A stretch of 6,277 nucleotides of DNA, taken from Gammaproteobacteria bacterium. Its GTDB lineage: Bacteria > Pseudomonadota > Gammaproteobacteria > Chromatiales > Chromatiaceae. Location of the stretch: contig JAJRUY010000023.1 of assembly GCA_024277555.1 (NCBI GenBank), positions 1 to 6,277 of the forward strand, in the 5' to 3' direction. The notes below the pieces were generated by a model. The model did not search any database. It was not told the DNA's origin and saw only the letters and a list, made by a program, of their open reading frames with translations. Positions 1-6,139 of this stretch are shown piece by piece; positions within the stretch are counted from its first letter, which is position 1, and every line of letters begins with the position of its first letter. A program made the position numbers and the translations under genes.

Positions 1-44
1 GATACGGTTTCTGGTGTGGCGATTTTACTGGTAGACTTTTTCAT
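1..44 (-). CDS. 5' end of an unidentified gene, running off the left edge
   Basis: Reading leftward from an ATG at 44-42, the frame is open for 14 codons to the window edge and encodes MKKSTSKIATPETV. A purine-rich GAGG lies seven bases upstream of the ATG, a well-placed ribosome binding site, which is the main reason to call a start here. The visible residues are basic and hydroxylated with no hydrophobic segment, so there is no sign of a signal peptide so far. The gene follows the response regulator on the same strand after a 123-base gap and could be co-transcribed with it or have its own promoter. Too little is visible to suggest a function. Confidence 0.45.
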   Translation of the reverse strand, partial: MKKSTSKIATPETV

Positions 45-81
45 GACCTGTCCTCTCAATTATGGCTCTGTGATGGATGTA

Positions 82-115
82 CCCATCTCATCATAATCCA
101 CGTCTTTGAGATGGG
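82..115. repeat. 9-bp perfect inverted repeat upstream of the left-edge gene
   Basis: CCCATCTCA at 82-90 is matched exactly by TGAGATGGG at 107-115, with a 16-base spacer. No run of T follows on either strand, so it is not a standard intrinsic terminator. It lies 38 bases upstream of the start codon of the left-edge gene, a position that would suit an operator or a leader hairpin. That role is inference. Confidence 0.4.
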
Positions 116-121
116 CAGGTC

Positions 122-168
122 AAAACATCATGTCTAGATAATTGTCATTTAACAGTTCAGGATGTTTT
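122..168. repeat. AT-rich 8-bp inverted repeat just after the regulator stop
   Basis: AAAACATC at 122-129 pairs exactly with GATGTTTT at 161-168, around a 31-base spacer. In the regulator transcript the stem would form directly at the stop codon and its 3' arm ends in four U. The stem is weak and the loop long, so it is at best a poor terminator. It could equally be chance in AT-rich DNA. Confidence 0.25.
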
Positions 169-1496
169 CATGTGGCGCCAGCCGTGCGCGGAATGCCCAG
201 CTTCTGCCGCCGCTCCCAGAGTGTCTTGCGGCTGATGCCGAGCTTTTTGGCCAGCTCTGTTTCGGTCATCCGGGCCTGATGGGTGAGTACATATTGCTTG
301 AAGTAGTCTTCCAGTGATAAATCAGTCGCTTCCGGTTGGCTGTTGTCTATGTCGATGCCCAGTAGATTGGTCGATATTTCATTGCCATCAGCGAGAATTA
401 CGGCCCGCTCAATGGCATTTTTCAGTTCCCGCACGTTACCAGGCCAATGATAGCTGCAAATGGTGTTCAATGCCTCGTCGGTCAATGTCAGCAGTGGGCG
501 ATTGAGTTGTTTGCAGGTCTGTTTCAGCAGTTCGCGGGAGAGGCTGAGGATATCTGTTTCGCGGTCGCGCAGGGCTGGAAGATTGATCTCCACCACTTGC
601 AGGCGGAAATATAGATCGCTGCGGAAGCTGTTTTCCTGAACCATCTGTTTCAGGTTGCGATTGGTGGCGGCAAGCAGACGGATATCCACCTGTTGCAGAT
701 GGTCTGAGCCAATCTTGCGCATTTCACCGTCCTGCAGTACCCGCAACAATCTTGCCTGGGCGCCAATGGGAAGCTCACCGATTTCATCCAGAAACAGGGT
801 GCCTCCGTCTGCCACCTGAATCACGCCTGCACGTTCTTTTTCCGCACCTGTGAATGCGCCCCGGGTATGGCCAAACAGCTCTGATTCCACCAGGGATTCC
901 GGGATCGCGGCGCAGTTGACGGTGATGAAAGGCGCCTTGCTGCGGACACTTTGTTCATGTATGGCCCGGGCCACCAGCTCTTTTCCGGTTCCTGATTCTC
1001 CGAGGATGAGTACAGATGCATCTGTCGGGGAGACTTTCTCGATTTCGTTACATACTTTCAGCATTGCCGGGCAGCTGCCGATCATGCCAGTGATGGGATA
1101 GGTCTGCGCCAGATCAGACTTGAGCGCCTGAGTGGTGCGGGCATCACGGTGCTGGCGAAGCAGTCGTTTGATAACCAGCAACAACTCTTCATGGTCAAAA
1201 GGTTTGGCGATGTAATCTGCTGCTCCCTGTTTCATGGCGTCCACGGCAGAGCGTACGCTGGCATAGCTGGTCATGATCAGTACCGGTATGCCAGTGGCCA
1301 GTGTGATCATGTCCGTACCTGGCTTGCCGGGCAGGCGAATGTCTACAATCAGCAGCTGGTAGTTGCCGGGATCGTAGCTGTCCAGCGCTTCCTCAACGGA
1401 TTCGGCAGTATCAACAGCATAGCTATTGCGCTCCAGCAGCTTCTTTACCGCACTGCGAATGACCGCTTCGTCTTCAATGATAAGTATCTTGTTCAT
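168..1496 (-). CDS. sigma54-dependent response regulator, NtrC/AtoC class
   Basis: Transcriptional activator that, once phosphorylated by a partner histidine kinase, binds upstream DNA and uses ATP to open sigma54-RNA polymerase promoters. Three domains are visible. Residues 1-115 form a receiver with the acidic pocket E8-D9, phospho-acceptor D52, T76 and K98. Residues 135-370 form the AAA+ domain with Walker A GESGTGKE (166-173), the sigma54-contacting GAFTGA loop (213-218), Walker B GTLFLDE (232-238), the FRSDLYFRL segment (291-299) and WPGNVREL (351-358). Residues 411-435 form a Fis-type helix-turn-helix. Length (442) is normal for the family and all key residues are intact. The start fits because MNKILIIEDE is a canonical receiver opening; TAGG eight bases upstream is a weak ribosome site. 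It diverges from the octaheme cytochrome gene, whose upstream region carries matching sigma54 promoter elements, so that gene is its probable target. No kinase is in the window and the stimulus is unknown. Confidence 0.97.
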   Translation of the reverse strand: MNKILIIEDEAVIRSAVKKLLERNSYAVDTAESVEEALDSYDPGNYQLLIVDIRLPGKPGTDMITLATGIPVLIMTSYASVRSAVDAMKQGAADYIAKPFDHEELLLVIKRLLRQHRDARTTQALKSDLAQTYPITGMIGSCPAMLKVCNEIEKVSPTDASVLILGESGTGKELVARAIHEQSVRSKAPFITVNCAAIPESLVESELFGHTRGAFTGAEKERAGVIQVADGGTLFLDEIGELPIGAQARLLRVLQDGEMRKIGSDHLQQVDIRLLAATNRNLKQMVQENSFRSDLYFRLQVVEINLPALRDRETDILSLSRELLKQTCKQLNRPLLTLTDEALNTICSYHWPGNVRELKNAIERAVILADGNEISTNLLGIDIDNSQPEATDLSLEDYFKQYVLTHQARMTETELAKKLGISRKTLWERRQKLGIPRTAGAT

Positions 1497-1507
1497 GCAG
1501 GCTGCCT

Positions 1508-1536
1508 ACCGTATGAACAATGGCTGCTGTTGTCAA
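1508..1536 (-). promoter_or_regulatory. candidate sigma70 promoter for the regulator
   Basis: On the minus strand a perfect TTGACA (-35; plus positions 1531-1536) is followed after 17 bases by TACGGT (-10; 1508-1513), which keeps the three most conserved -10 bases. The predicted transcript start would be near 1501, leaving a leader of only about five bases before the regulator ATG. That is unusually short and lowers confidence; a promoter further upstream is possible. Confidence 0.35.
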
Positions 1537-1574
1537 TTTTGGCTTGCCTTGGCATGTGTGATTTAGCCCGTTTT

Positions 1575-1602
1575 ACTGTGGCATATCACCCCATGCCACT
1601 GT
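1575..1602. promoter_or_regulatory. candidate enhancer (activator-binding) site for the sigma54 regulator
   Basis: ACTGTGGCAT (1575-1584) and ATGCCACTGT (1593-1602) form a 10-bp dyad with one mismatched pair and an 8-base spacer, so the centres of the two half-sites lie 18 bases apart. Its centre is about 95 bases upstream of the predicted start of the cytochrome transcript, within the usual range for NtrC-class enhancers. Two further TGGC half-sites lie at 1540 and 1550, ten bases apart, and could be a weaker second site. Assignment to the adjacent regulator rests on position and symmetry only. Confidence 0.6.
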
Positions 1603-1625
1603 TTTTGCAAAACTGATCCATGGGG

Positions 1626-1638
1626 CAAGTTGTTGATA
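1626..1638 (-). promoter_or_regulatory. predicted IHF-binding site
   Basis: The minus strand reads TATCAACAACTTG, which matches all nine defined positions of the IHF consensus WATCAANNNNTTR. It lies between the candidate enhancer dyad and the -24/-12 element, where IHF commonly bends DNA to bring the activator onto sigma54 polymerase. The consensus is short, but its placement between the other two elements makes a chance match less likely. Confidence 0.55.
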
Positions 1639-1657
1639 TAACGGCAGCACTTGGGTT

Positions 1658-1673
1658 TGGCACCAATGTTGCC
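1658..1673 (+). promoter_or_regulatory. sigma54 (-24/-12) promoter of the octaheme cytochrome gene
   Basis: TGGCACCAATGTTGCC matches the sigma54 consensus TGGCAC-N5-TTGC at all core positions, with GG at 1659-1660 and GC at 1671-1672 separated by the required ten bases. Transcription should start near 1684, giving a leader of about 73 bases before the ATG at 1757. The element faces the cytochrome gene and sits downstream of a candidate enhancer and IHF site, so expression is expected to depend on RpoN and an NtrC-class activator. Confidence 0.8.
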
Positions 1674-1756
1674 ATGCCTTTTGGATCAGAAATGATGGAT
1701 CAGCCTGCCCGGGAGCAGCGCTGAACCTGAAAAACCAAACCAGGGGAAACAAAAAA

Positions 1757-4546
1757 ATGAAAACAGTGCAGCAAATATCCATAGGGACATTGATGGTAAT
1801 CGTTATTATGTCAATTGCTCCTGCATGGGGGCAGCTGGTGGATGAAGAAGCATTGCACCCGGCCATTCCGTTGCTGGATGAGGCAGGCAAGCATGTGTTG
1901 AAAAGTGGCGAACCCTATAGTCCGCGCACCAGTTGTGGCCAGTGCCACGACTATGAATCCATTACCCATTCCTTCCATATCGAACAGGGCAGGGATGAAA
2001 CCGATGACAATTTTGGCGCCAGAATCGGCCTGCCGCAGCTGGTTGGACCTGGATATTTTGGTGGTTACAACTGCATGGGGGGAGATAATCCAGAGCAGCT
2101 GGCGAAAAAGAACAACGCTTCTGCGGATGATTTTGCCGATTATGGCTCTGCAGGCATAATCATGCGTTGTGAGGGCTGCCACAGCGGTGGTGGCTGGATG
2201 GAGAAAGACCGCCAGGGACGCCGTTATGATGAGGTAGACCCCAAAACCGTAAAGCCTTTTGATGGGGATTACTACAATCGTGGCACCAACTCCAGCAATG
2301 AGGTGGTGGACTCCAGCGTGGTTGCCCAGTGGGACTGGAAAAAGAGTGGCGTGGTGGAAAATGACTGCCTCATGTGCCACATAGACCAGAGCCGCCTGCA
2401 GGTATTTGACAAGCGGCTCGATGTAGAAGACGGGCCGGATGGTTACGATCTGTGGAGAACCCTGCGTCGTGACAACATGATCGACAAAGGTCTTTTCCGC
2501 TACAACGCCACGGCGATGCTGGAATACCTGAACATCAAGCATCCAGAAGGCATCAACAAGGATATCAACCTGGTAACCGTAGCCAAGAAAAATATCGTGG
2601 TGGAAGAAGGACGCCACGGTATGGATGTGGAGTATGAGCTGGATCTGGACAAGGATGGCAAGCCCAAGCTGGCCTGGCGTCCTGAAGCTTTTGACAAGGA
2701 TGGCAAGGTGTCCATTCCCATGATGGCTTTTCCTCCCAACGACACCTGCATGCAATGTCACCGCACCAGTAACTCCCGGCGTGGATACTATGGCTTCGGT
2801 GAAGATGCCGCCGCAGTATATGACGAGGACGGTATGATCGTCGATGACTACAAGGACGATGTTCACTATGGCAAGGTCTTTACCGAAGCCAATGGCGAGT
2901 CCCGGGCAATCTATACCTGTAACGCTTGCCATGCCCGCAATTACTACCGGGAATCCTGGGAGAGTGTGGATCTGGATGCAGATCACAATTTCCTCAAGGG
3001 TAACTCCGATATGAATGTACAGGATAACCGGGATTTTCAGCCCCAGGCCAAGTCCTGTCTCTACTGTCACGATACCGGTCCTGCGCCCATCTCTCCTTCC
3101 GGTCACAAGAACATGGCGGAAGCCCATCTGTCATTGTGGAAATTCGGGGGCGATCTGCGCGGCTATGCGAAAGAAGAGCTGGAGAGCATCACCCAGACCC
3201 ACCTGGATGAGATTTCCTGCCAGGCCTGTCATATCACCAACAAGAAGAACCGTGGGCGTGAGCTGCAGATCCTTTATAAATACCGGCGTGAAGAGGATGG
3301 CAAGCTGCGCATTGTGCCCTACAACCCGAGAGATCGCTATTTCTGGAAAGACAAGAACAGCGAGCGGGTTCTGACCAAGACCGAGCGTAACAGCGTGTTC
3401 GAACATGTGGTAAAGGAAGATGGTACCGAGGTTGGTCAGGTAAAGGATCCGGATACAGGTGAAGTGGTGCTGGAAGTGTCCGCACGCATATCTCACGGCA
3501 GTTTGCGCTACGGTGATCCTGAAACCTATGATGATTACAAGGCGCTGAAGAAAATTTATGACAAGCTGCTGGAGAAAAAGGGCGTGGCCAATTCCGATGT
3601 GGCCATGATATGGACCGAGATCAACCACTATCTCATGTCCCACAATACCCGTCCTGCCACTGAGGCGCTGGAGTGCGAGAGCTGCCACAATCGCAAGCAG
3701 AATGGTGTAATCAGCTCTCTGGTGGCGCCGGACAGCATCCTGGGTACGGGCAATGTAAAAGAGCACGAGGCTCTGCCAGATCCGAAAATGGTAGAAGACG
3801 GATTGGTTATCCTAGATATGCCTTATCTGAAAGTAAACGAAGAAGGGATGATTTATGCAACGGTGGAGGACATCCTCTACTACAGCCTGGTGAATCCTTC
3901 CATGACCCGCCTGAACAACGAGATCGCTCCCTCCCAGCGAGGCATCGCACAGCGGGTTTCAATGGCCAATGCCATAGACAAGGCCGGAATCCGGGAAGAA
4001 GCCCATCGCAAGATTCTGATGGAGGAGCTGATGGGTGAAGATACCTTTATCTTCCGGCCAAACTACGGTGTTGCTCCCATTCGCAGCGTCAGCGTCATGA
4101 CCAAATCCGGTTTTGTGCTGGATATGATCATGCCCTACACCAGCTTCCGCGCCTCCCTGGCGGAAGTGAAGGATGGTGCTAACCCTGCGGATGCGGCCAA
4201 GGCTGCAGCCGACAAGGGCAGCAAGCTGGCTTCCGATGTGCTGGTAGTTGAAGTCATCAATTCCGAAGGTGATGTCATCAATGGCTTGCTGGATGTGGAG
4301 ATGCTGGTAACGCTGCCATACCGCGGTGCTTTCGATGCTGCCGGCAAGCTGCAGATTCTGCACTCCCTGGATGGCAATAACTGGAGCAATCTGGGTTCCA
4401 ATGACATTCTAGTCGTCAAGCCGTCCCATGATGATCTGGCGGGCTATGTGGTCATTCGTACGGTGGATCTTGGCCATTTCGCTATTGCAGACAGCAAGGG
4501 CGCAGTTGTTGCTACCTGTACACTGCCGGAAAACTGCGGTAGCTGA
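1757..4546 (+). CDS. large exported octaheme c-type cytochrome
   Basis: A 929-residue exported protein with eight CXXCH heme sites at residues 60, 138, 204, 331, 388, 434, 488 and 640. All are standard CXXCH. Many non-motif histidines (for example H71, H74, H410, H450, H457, H482, H624, H629) could be distal ligands. The N-terminus (1-25) is a signal peptide, with likely cleavage after APAWG; there is no lipobox, so it is a soluble periplasmic or secreted protein. Residues 645-929 carry no heme, and the last 150 look beta-rich, ending in a CTLPENC pair (C921, C927). C106 is a further non-heme cysteine. The start is supported by AGGGGA nine bases upstream. Hydroxylamine oxidoreductase, octaheme nitrite reductase and octaheme tetrathionate reductase are all much shorter (about 450-570 residues), so none of those names is justified. 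With the porin and a second probable cytochrome downstream, a role in respiratory electron transfer at the cell envelope is inferred; the substrate is unknown. Confidence 0.95.
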   Translation: MKTVQQISIGTLMVIVIMSIAPAWGQLVDEEALHPAIPLLDEAGKHVLKSGEPYSPRTSCGQCHDYESITHSFHIEQGRDETDDNFGARIGLPQLVGPGYFGGYNCMGGDNPEQLAKKNNASADDFADYGSAGIIMRCEGCHSGGGWMEKDRQGRRYDEVDPKTVKPFDGDYYNRGTNSSNEVVDSSVVAQWDWKKSGVVENDCLMCHIDQSRLQVFDKRLDVEDGPDGYDLWRTLRRDNMIDKGLFRYNATAMLEYLNIKHPEGINKDINLVTVAKKNIVVEEGRHGMDVEYELDLDKDGKPKLAWRPEAFDKDGKVSIPMMAFPPNDTCMQCHRTSNSRRGYYGFGEDAAAVYDEDGMIVDDYKDDVHYGKVFTEANGESRAIYTCNACHARNYYRESWESVDLDADHNFLKGNSDMNVQDNRDFQPQAKSCLYCHDTGPAPISPSGHKNMAEAHLSLWKFGGDLRGYAKEELESITQTHLDEISCQACHITNKKNRGRELQILYKYRREEDGKLRIVPYNPRDRYFWKDKNSERVLTKTERNSVFEHVVKEDGTEVGQVKDPDTGEVVLEVSARISHGSLRYGDPETYDDYKALKKIYDKLLEKKGVANSDVAMIWTEINHYLMSHNTRPATEALECESCHNRKQNGVISSLVAPDSILGTGNVKEHEALPDPKMVEDGLVILDMPYLKVNEEGMIYATVEDILYYSLVNPSMTRLNNEIAPSQRGIAQRVSMANAIDKAGIREEAHRKILMEELMGEDTFIFRPNYGVAPIRSVSVMTKSGFVLDMIMPYTSFRASLAEVKDGANPADAAKAAADKGSKLASDVLVVEVINSEGDVINGLLDVEMLVTLPYRGAFDAAGKLQILHSLDGNNWSNLGSNDILVVKPSHDDLAGYVVIRTVDLGHFAIADSKGAVVATCTLPENCGS

Positions 4547-4562
4547 TCTCCGTTGAGCCTGT

Positions 4563-4595
4563 ACCTGCCTCCCGCTGGGGAGGCAGGTTTTTTTT
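4563..4595 (+). terminator. strong intrinsic terminator inside the gene cluster
   Basis: ACCTGCCTCCC (4563-4573) pairs perfectly with GGGAGGCAGGT (4578-4588) around a GCTG loop, giving an 11-bp GC-rich stem followed by an eight-T run (4588-4595). It begins 17 bases after the cytochrome stop codon. The ribosome site of the next gene (GGAG, 4596-4599) starts at the first base after the T-run, so no promoter fits between them. Confidence 0.93.
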
Positions 4596-4606
4596 GGAGT
4601 TTACCC

Positions 4607-4825
4607 ATGCATAAGAAAAAGAAGCTGAAATCTGCGTTGCAGGCGGGATGTATCGGTGCAGGGATGGCGCTGTCGCAAATTGCCCTGGCGGGTGGTGGCG
4701 GTTGTTCCGTAACCAGCACTGGCCGCTGCTCGGTTTGTGGTGGTTGTGTGGTGGCTCTGGCCGGGTTGGCTGGTTGGGCGCTATGGCGTCAGAAGAAGCT
4801 GACTGGCTCCGGGGAAGATGTGTAG
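4607..4825 (+). CDS. 72-residue Cys/Gly-rich exported membrane protein
   Basis: I do not recognise a named family. The start at 4607 (MHKKKKLK) is preferred over an in-frame ATG at 4553, because GGAG lies seven bases upstream and the longer form would be encoded by the terminator hairpin. Residues 1-28 look like a signal peptide: lysine cluster, hydrophobic core, cleavage likely after ALA28. The mature part starts GGGGCS and carries cysteines at 33, 41, 44 and 47, the last three as CxxCxxC. A hydrophobic segment follows (about 47-60), then RQKK and a short polar tail. Cys15 is not in a good lipobox. The Gly/Cys run, membrane segment and basic end resemble C-terminal sorting tails of the GlyGly-CTERM or MYXO-CTERM type, but here almost nothing else is present. 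The position between the octaheme cytochrome and the porin suggests an accessory or anchoring role in the same complex; metal or thiol chemistry by CxxCxxC is also possible. Confidence 0.8.
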   Translation: MHKKKKLKSALQAGCIGAGMALSQIALAGGGGCSVTSTGRCSVCGGCVVALAGLAGWALWRQKKLTGSGEDV

Positions 4826-4840
4826 CAGCATCTCGTTTTC

Positions 4841-6139
4841 ATGTCCTTGTATCCCTGTTCTTCTGCCTGTTTGCGGGTGGTGCTGCTGTTTGCCGGTGTA
4901 GTGGCGGCGATGCCCCTGTATGCCGTCTGGAGCGGCAGCCTGGAAACCCGCTTTCAGTCAGACAGCTATTTTGATTCCGGCAACCATGTGGAGCAATGGC
5001 TCAACCTGGACTATCGCACCCGTGATGACAGCTTCACCTGGGGCCTGCTGGGCAACTACGGCGCTTCCCGGCGGGAAAGTTGGATGAATCTGCATCGCCT
5101 GTATGTGGAAAAGGAGTTTTTTGATAACAGCCTGACCGCAAAGCTTGGCCGTTTCGAACATGTTGATACGGCTGGTTACTCCACCCTGGATGGTCTTGAC
5201 CTGCGCTGGCAGGACGATACTGGCAGGCAATGGAGTTGGTTTGCAGGCAAGCCCTGGCGTTCAGAGCTGTATTTCATTCCCGATGGAGGCAATGACGGAA
5301 TGGACAAGCCGCAGAGCAAATATCTGGCAGGCACGCACATGCACCATTCCCTGGATACGGAGAACCTGAACTGGCTGGAGAATTCCGGCATCGGGCTGGG
5401 TCTGCGCTATCACTGGTCAGGAGCCAGTGCATGGAAGCTGGATGGCAGCTTTACCGGAAACTGGCTCCCCGCCGCAGATCTGCCGCCGGTAGAGCTGTCT
5501 GCTGCCATGGTGCTGGATACCGGCGCATTTGGCATGGAAAGTTTCGATGCCCAGGCGCGCATGCGCCTGGATGATGACCAACAGCTGTTGTTCAGGGCGC
5601 GTCGCTATGACCCGCCGGACACCCCCGTCACCTTCGCGGATCGCTACTACAGCTACTATGCCCGGGGCAATCAGACAGTGGTGGAAGCTGGCTATCAGGG
5701 GCGCTACAGCCGAAACCTGAGCTGGGGCGGAAATCTGCGTGCCATCGCCAGGGAACAGGGTATGGATGGTGCAGGGGGTGATCTGTCCCTGAACTGGAAG
5801 TTGGCGTATGGCGCCACTGTGGAAGGGCGTGTGGAATGGCTGGCTGGTGATGGTGAGCATGCGGGCGGCTTGCTGCTGGGATACCGGCGCCCCTTGAACA
5901 GCCGGCTGTTGCTGGAGTTGAATGCAGCCGCGAGAAACGAGTATAGCCGCCTGGATGGCAGTCGAACCGTGATTGCGGGGGAAGTGCGTTTGGACTGGAT
6001 GTGGAGCCGGGATTTGCGCCTGCGCTCCATGCTGGAGCTGGCCCATTCTGCAGGCCGCTGGGAAAACTATGAGCAGATCCGGTTTGGCCTGCGCCTGGTG
6101 TATCAGTTGCCGGCCAGGGGCGCGGAGGACTATCGATGA
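4841..6139 (+). CDS. outer-membrane beta-barrel (porin-like) of a probable porin-cytochrome conduit
   Basis: A 432-residue protein with a signal peptide (1-28, likely cleavage after PLYA) followed by alternating amphipathic, aromatic-rich strands separated by short turns and longer charged loops to the C-terminus (last strand IRFGLRLVYQL, about 413-423). The mature protein has no cysteine, hence no heme site. The segment LGRFEHVDTAGYSTLDGLDL resembles the LGR...DGL pattern of outer-membrane barrels seen next to multiheme cytochromes. It is clearly shorter than MtrB (about 700 residues), closer in size to the smaller conduit barrels. In such systems the barrel holds a periplasmic cytochrome so that electrons cross the outer membrane; here that role is inferred from the neighbours. 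No convincing ribosome site precedes the ATG, which lies 15 bases after the stop of the 72-residue gene and in the same frame, so translation is probably coupled. An ordinary porin is the main alternative. Confidence 0.85.
   Translation: MSLYPCSSACLRVVLLFAGVVAAMPLYAVWSGSLETRFQSDSYFDSGNHVEQWLNLDYRTRDDSFTWGLLGNYGASRRESWMNLHRLYVEKEFFDNSLTAKLGRFEHVDTAGYSTLDGLDLRWQDDTGRQWSWFAGKPWRSELYFIPDGGNDGMDKPQSKYLAGTHMHHSLDTENLNWLENSGIGLGLRYHWSGASAWKLDGSFTGNWLPAADLPPVELSAAMVLDTGAFGMESFDAQARMRLDDDQQLLFRARRYDPPDTPVTFADRYYSYYARGNQTVVEAGYQGRYSRNLSWGGNLRAIAREQGMDGAGGDLSLNWKLAYGATVEGRVEWLAGDGEHAGGLLLGYRRPLNSRLLLELNAAARNEYSRLDGSRTVIAGEVRLDWMWSRDLRLRSMLELAHSAGRWENYEQIRFGLRLVYQLPARGAEDYR

Larger units (their letters stand above)
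1613..1703. repeat. TGGATCAG octamer, three copies around the cytochrome promoter
   Basis: The octamer TGGATCAG occurs at 1682-1689 and 1696-1703 on the plus strand, 14 bases apart, and in inverted form (CTGATCCA) at 1613-1620. The two direct copies cover the predicted transcript start and early leader. They could be binding sites for a further regulator; the inverted pair could also pair in single-stranded form. No known factor is assigned. Confidence 0.4.

Noticed and set aside
1540..1555. Possible sigma54 element TGGCTTGCCTTGGC upstream of the dyad
   Set aside because: The GG and GC are nine bases apart rather than ten, and the match outside them is poor. It is better read as two TGGC half-sites.
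1811..3127. 438-codon open frame antisense to the octaheme cytochrome
   Set aside because: Its translation is low-complexity and hydrophobic with no domain, and it lies wholly opposite a gene with eight intact heme motifs. It is a codon-bias shadow.
1757..4546. Naming the octaheme protein as hydroxylamine oxidoreductase, octaheme nitrite reductase or tetrathionate reductase
   Set aside because: The length (929) and heme spacing do not match, and every site is a plain CXXCH, with no lysine-ligated CXXCK.
4553..4606. In-frame upstream ATG extending the 72-residue protein by 18 residues
   Set aside because: The extension is encoded by the terminator stem and T-run, lacks a good ribosome site, and would bury the signal peptide; the ATG at 4607 has a well-placed GGAG.
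4607..4660. Cys15 of the small protein as a lipoprotein cysteine
   Set aside because: The preceding residues LQAG have Gln where a lipobox needs Leu or a similar residue, and the hydrophobic core lies after the cysteine, not before it.
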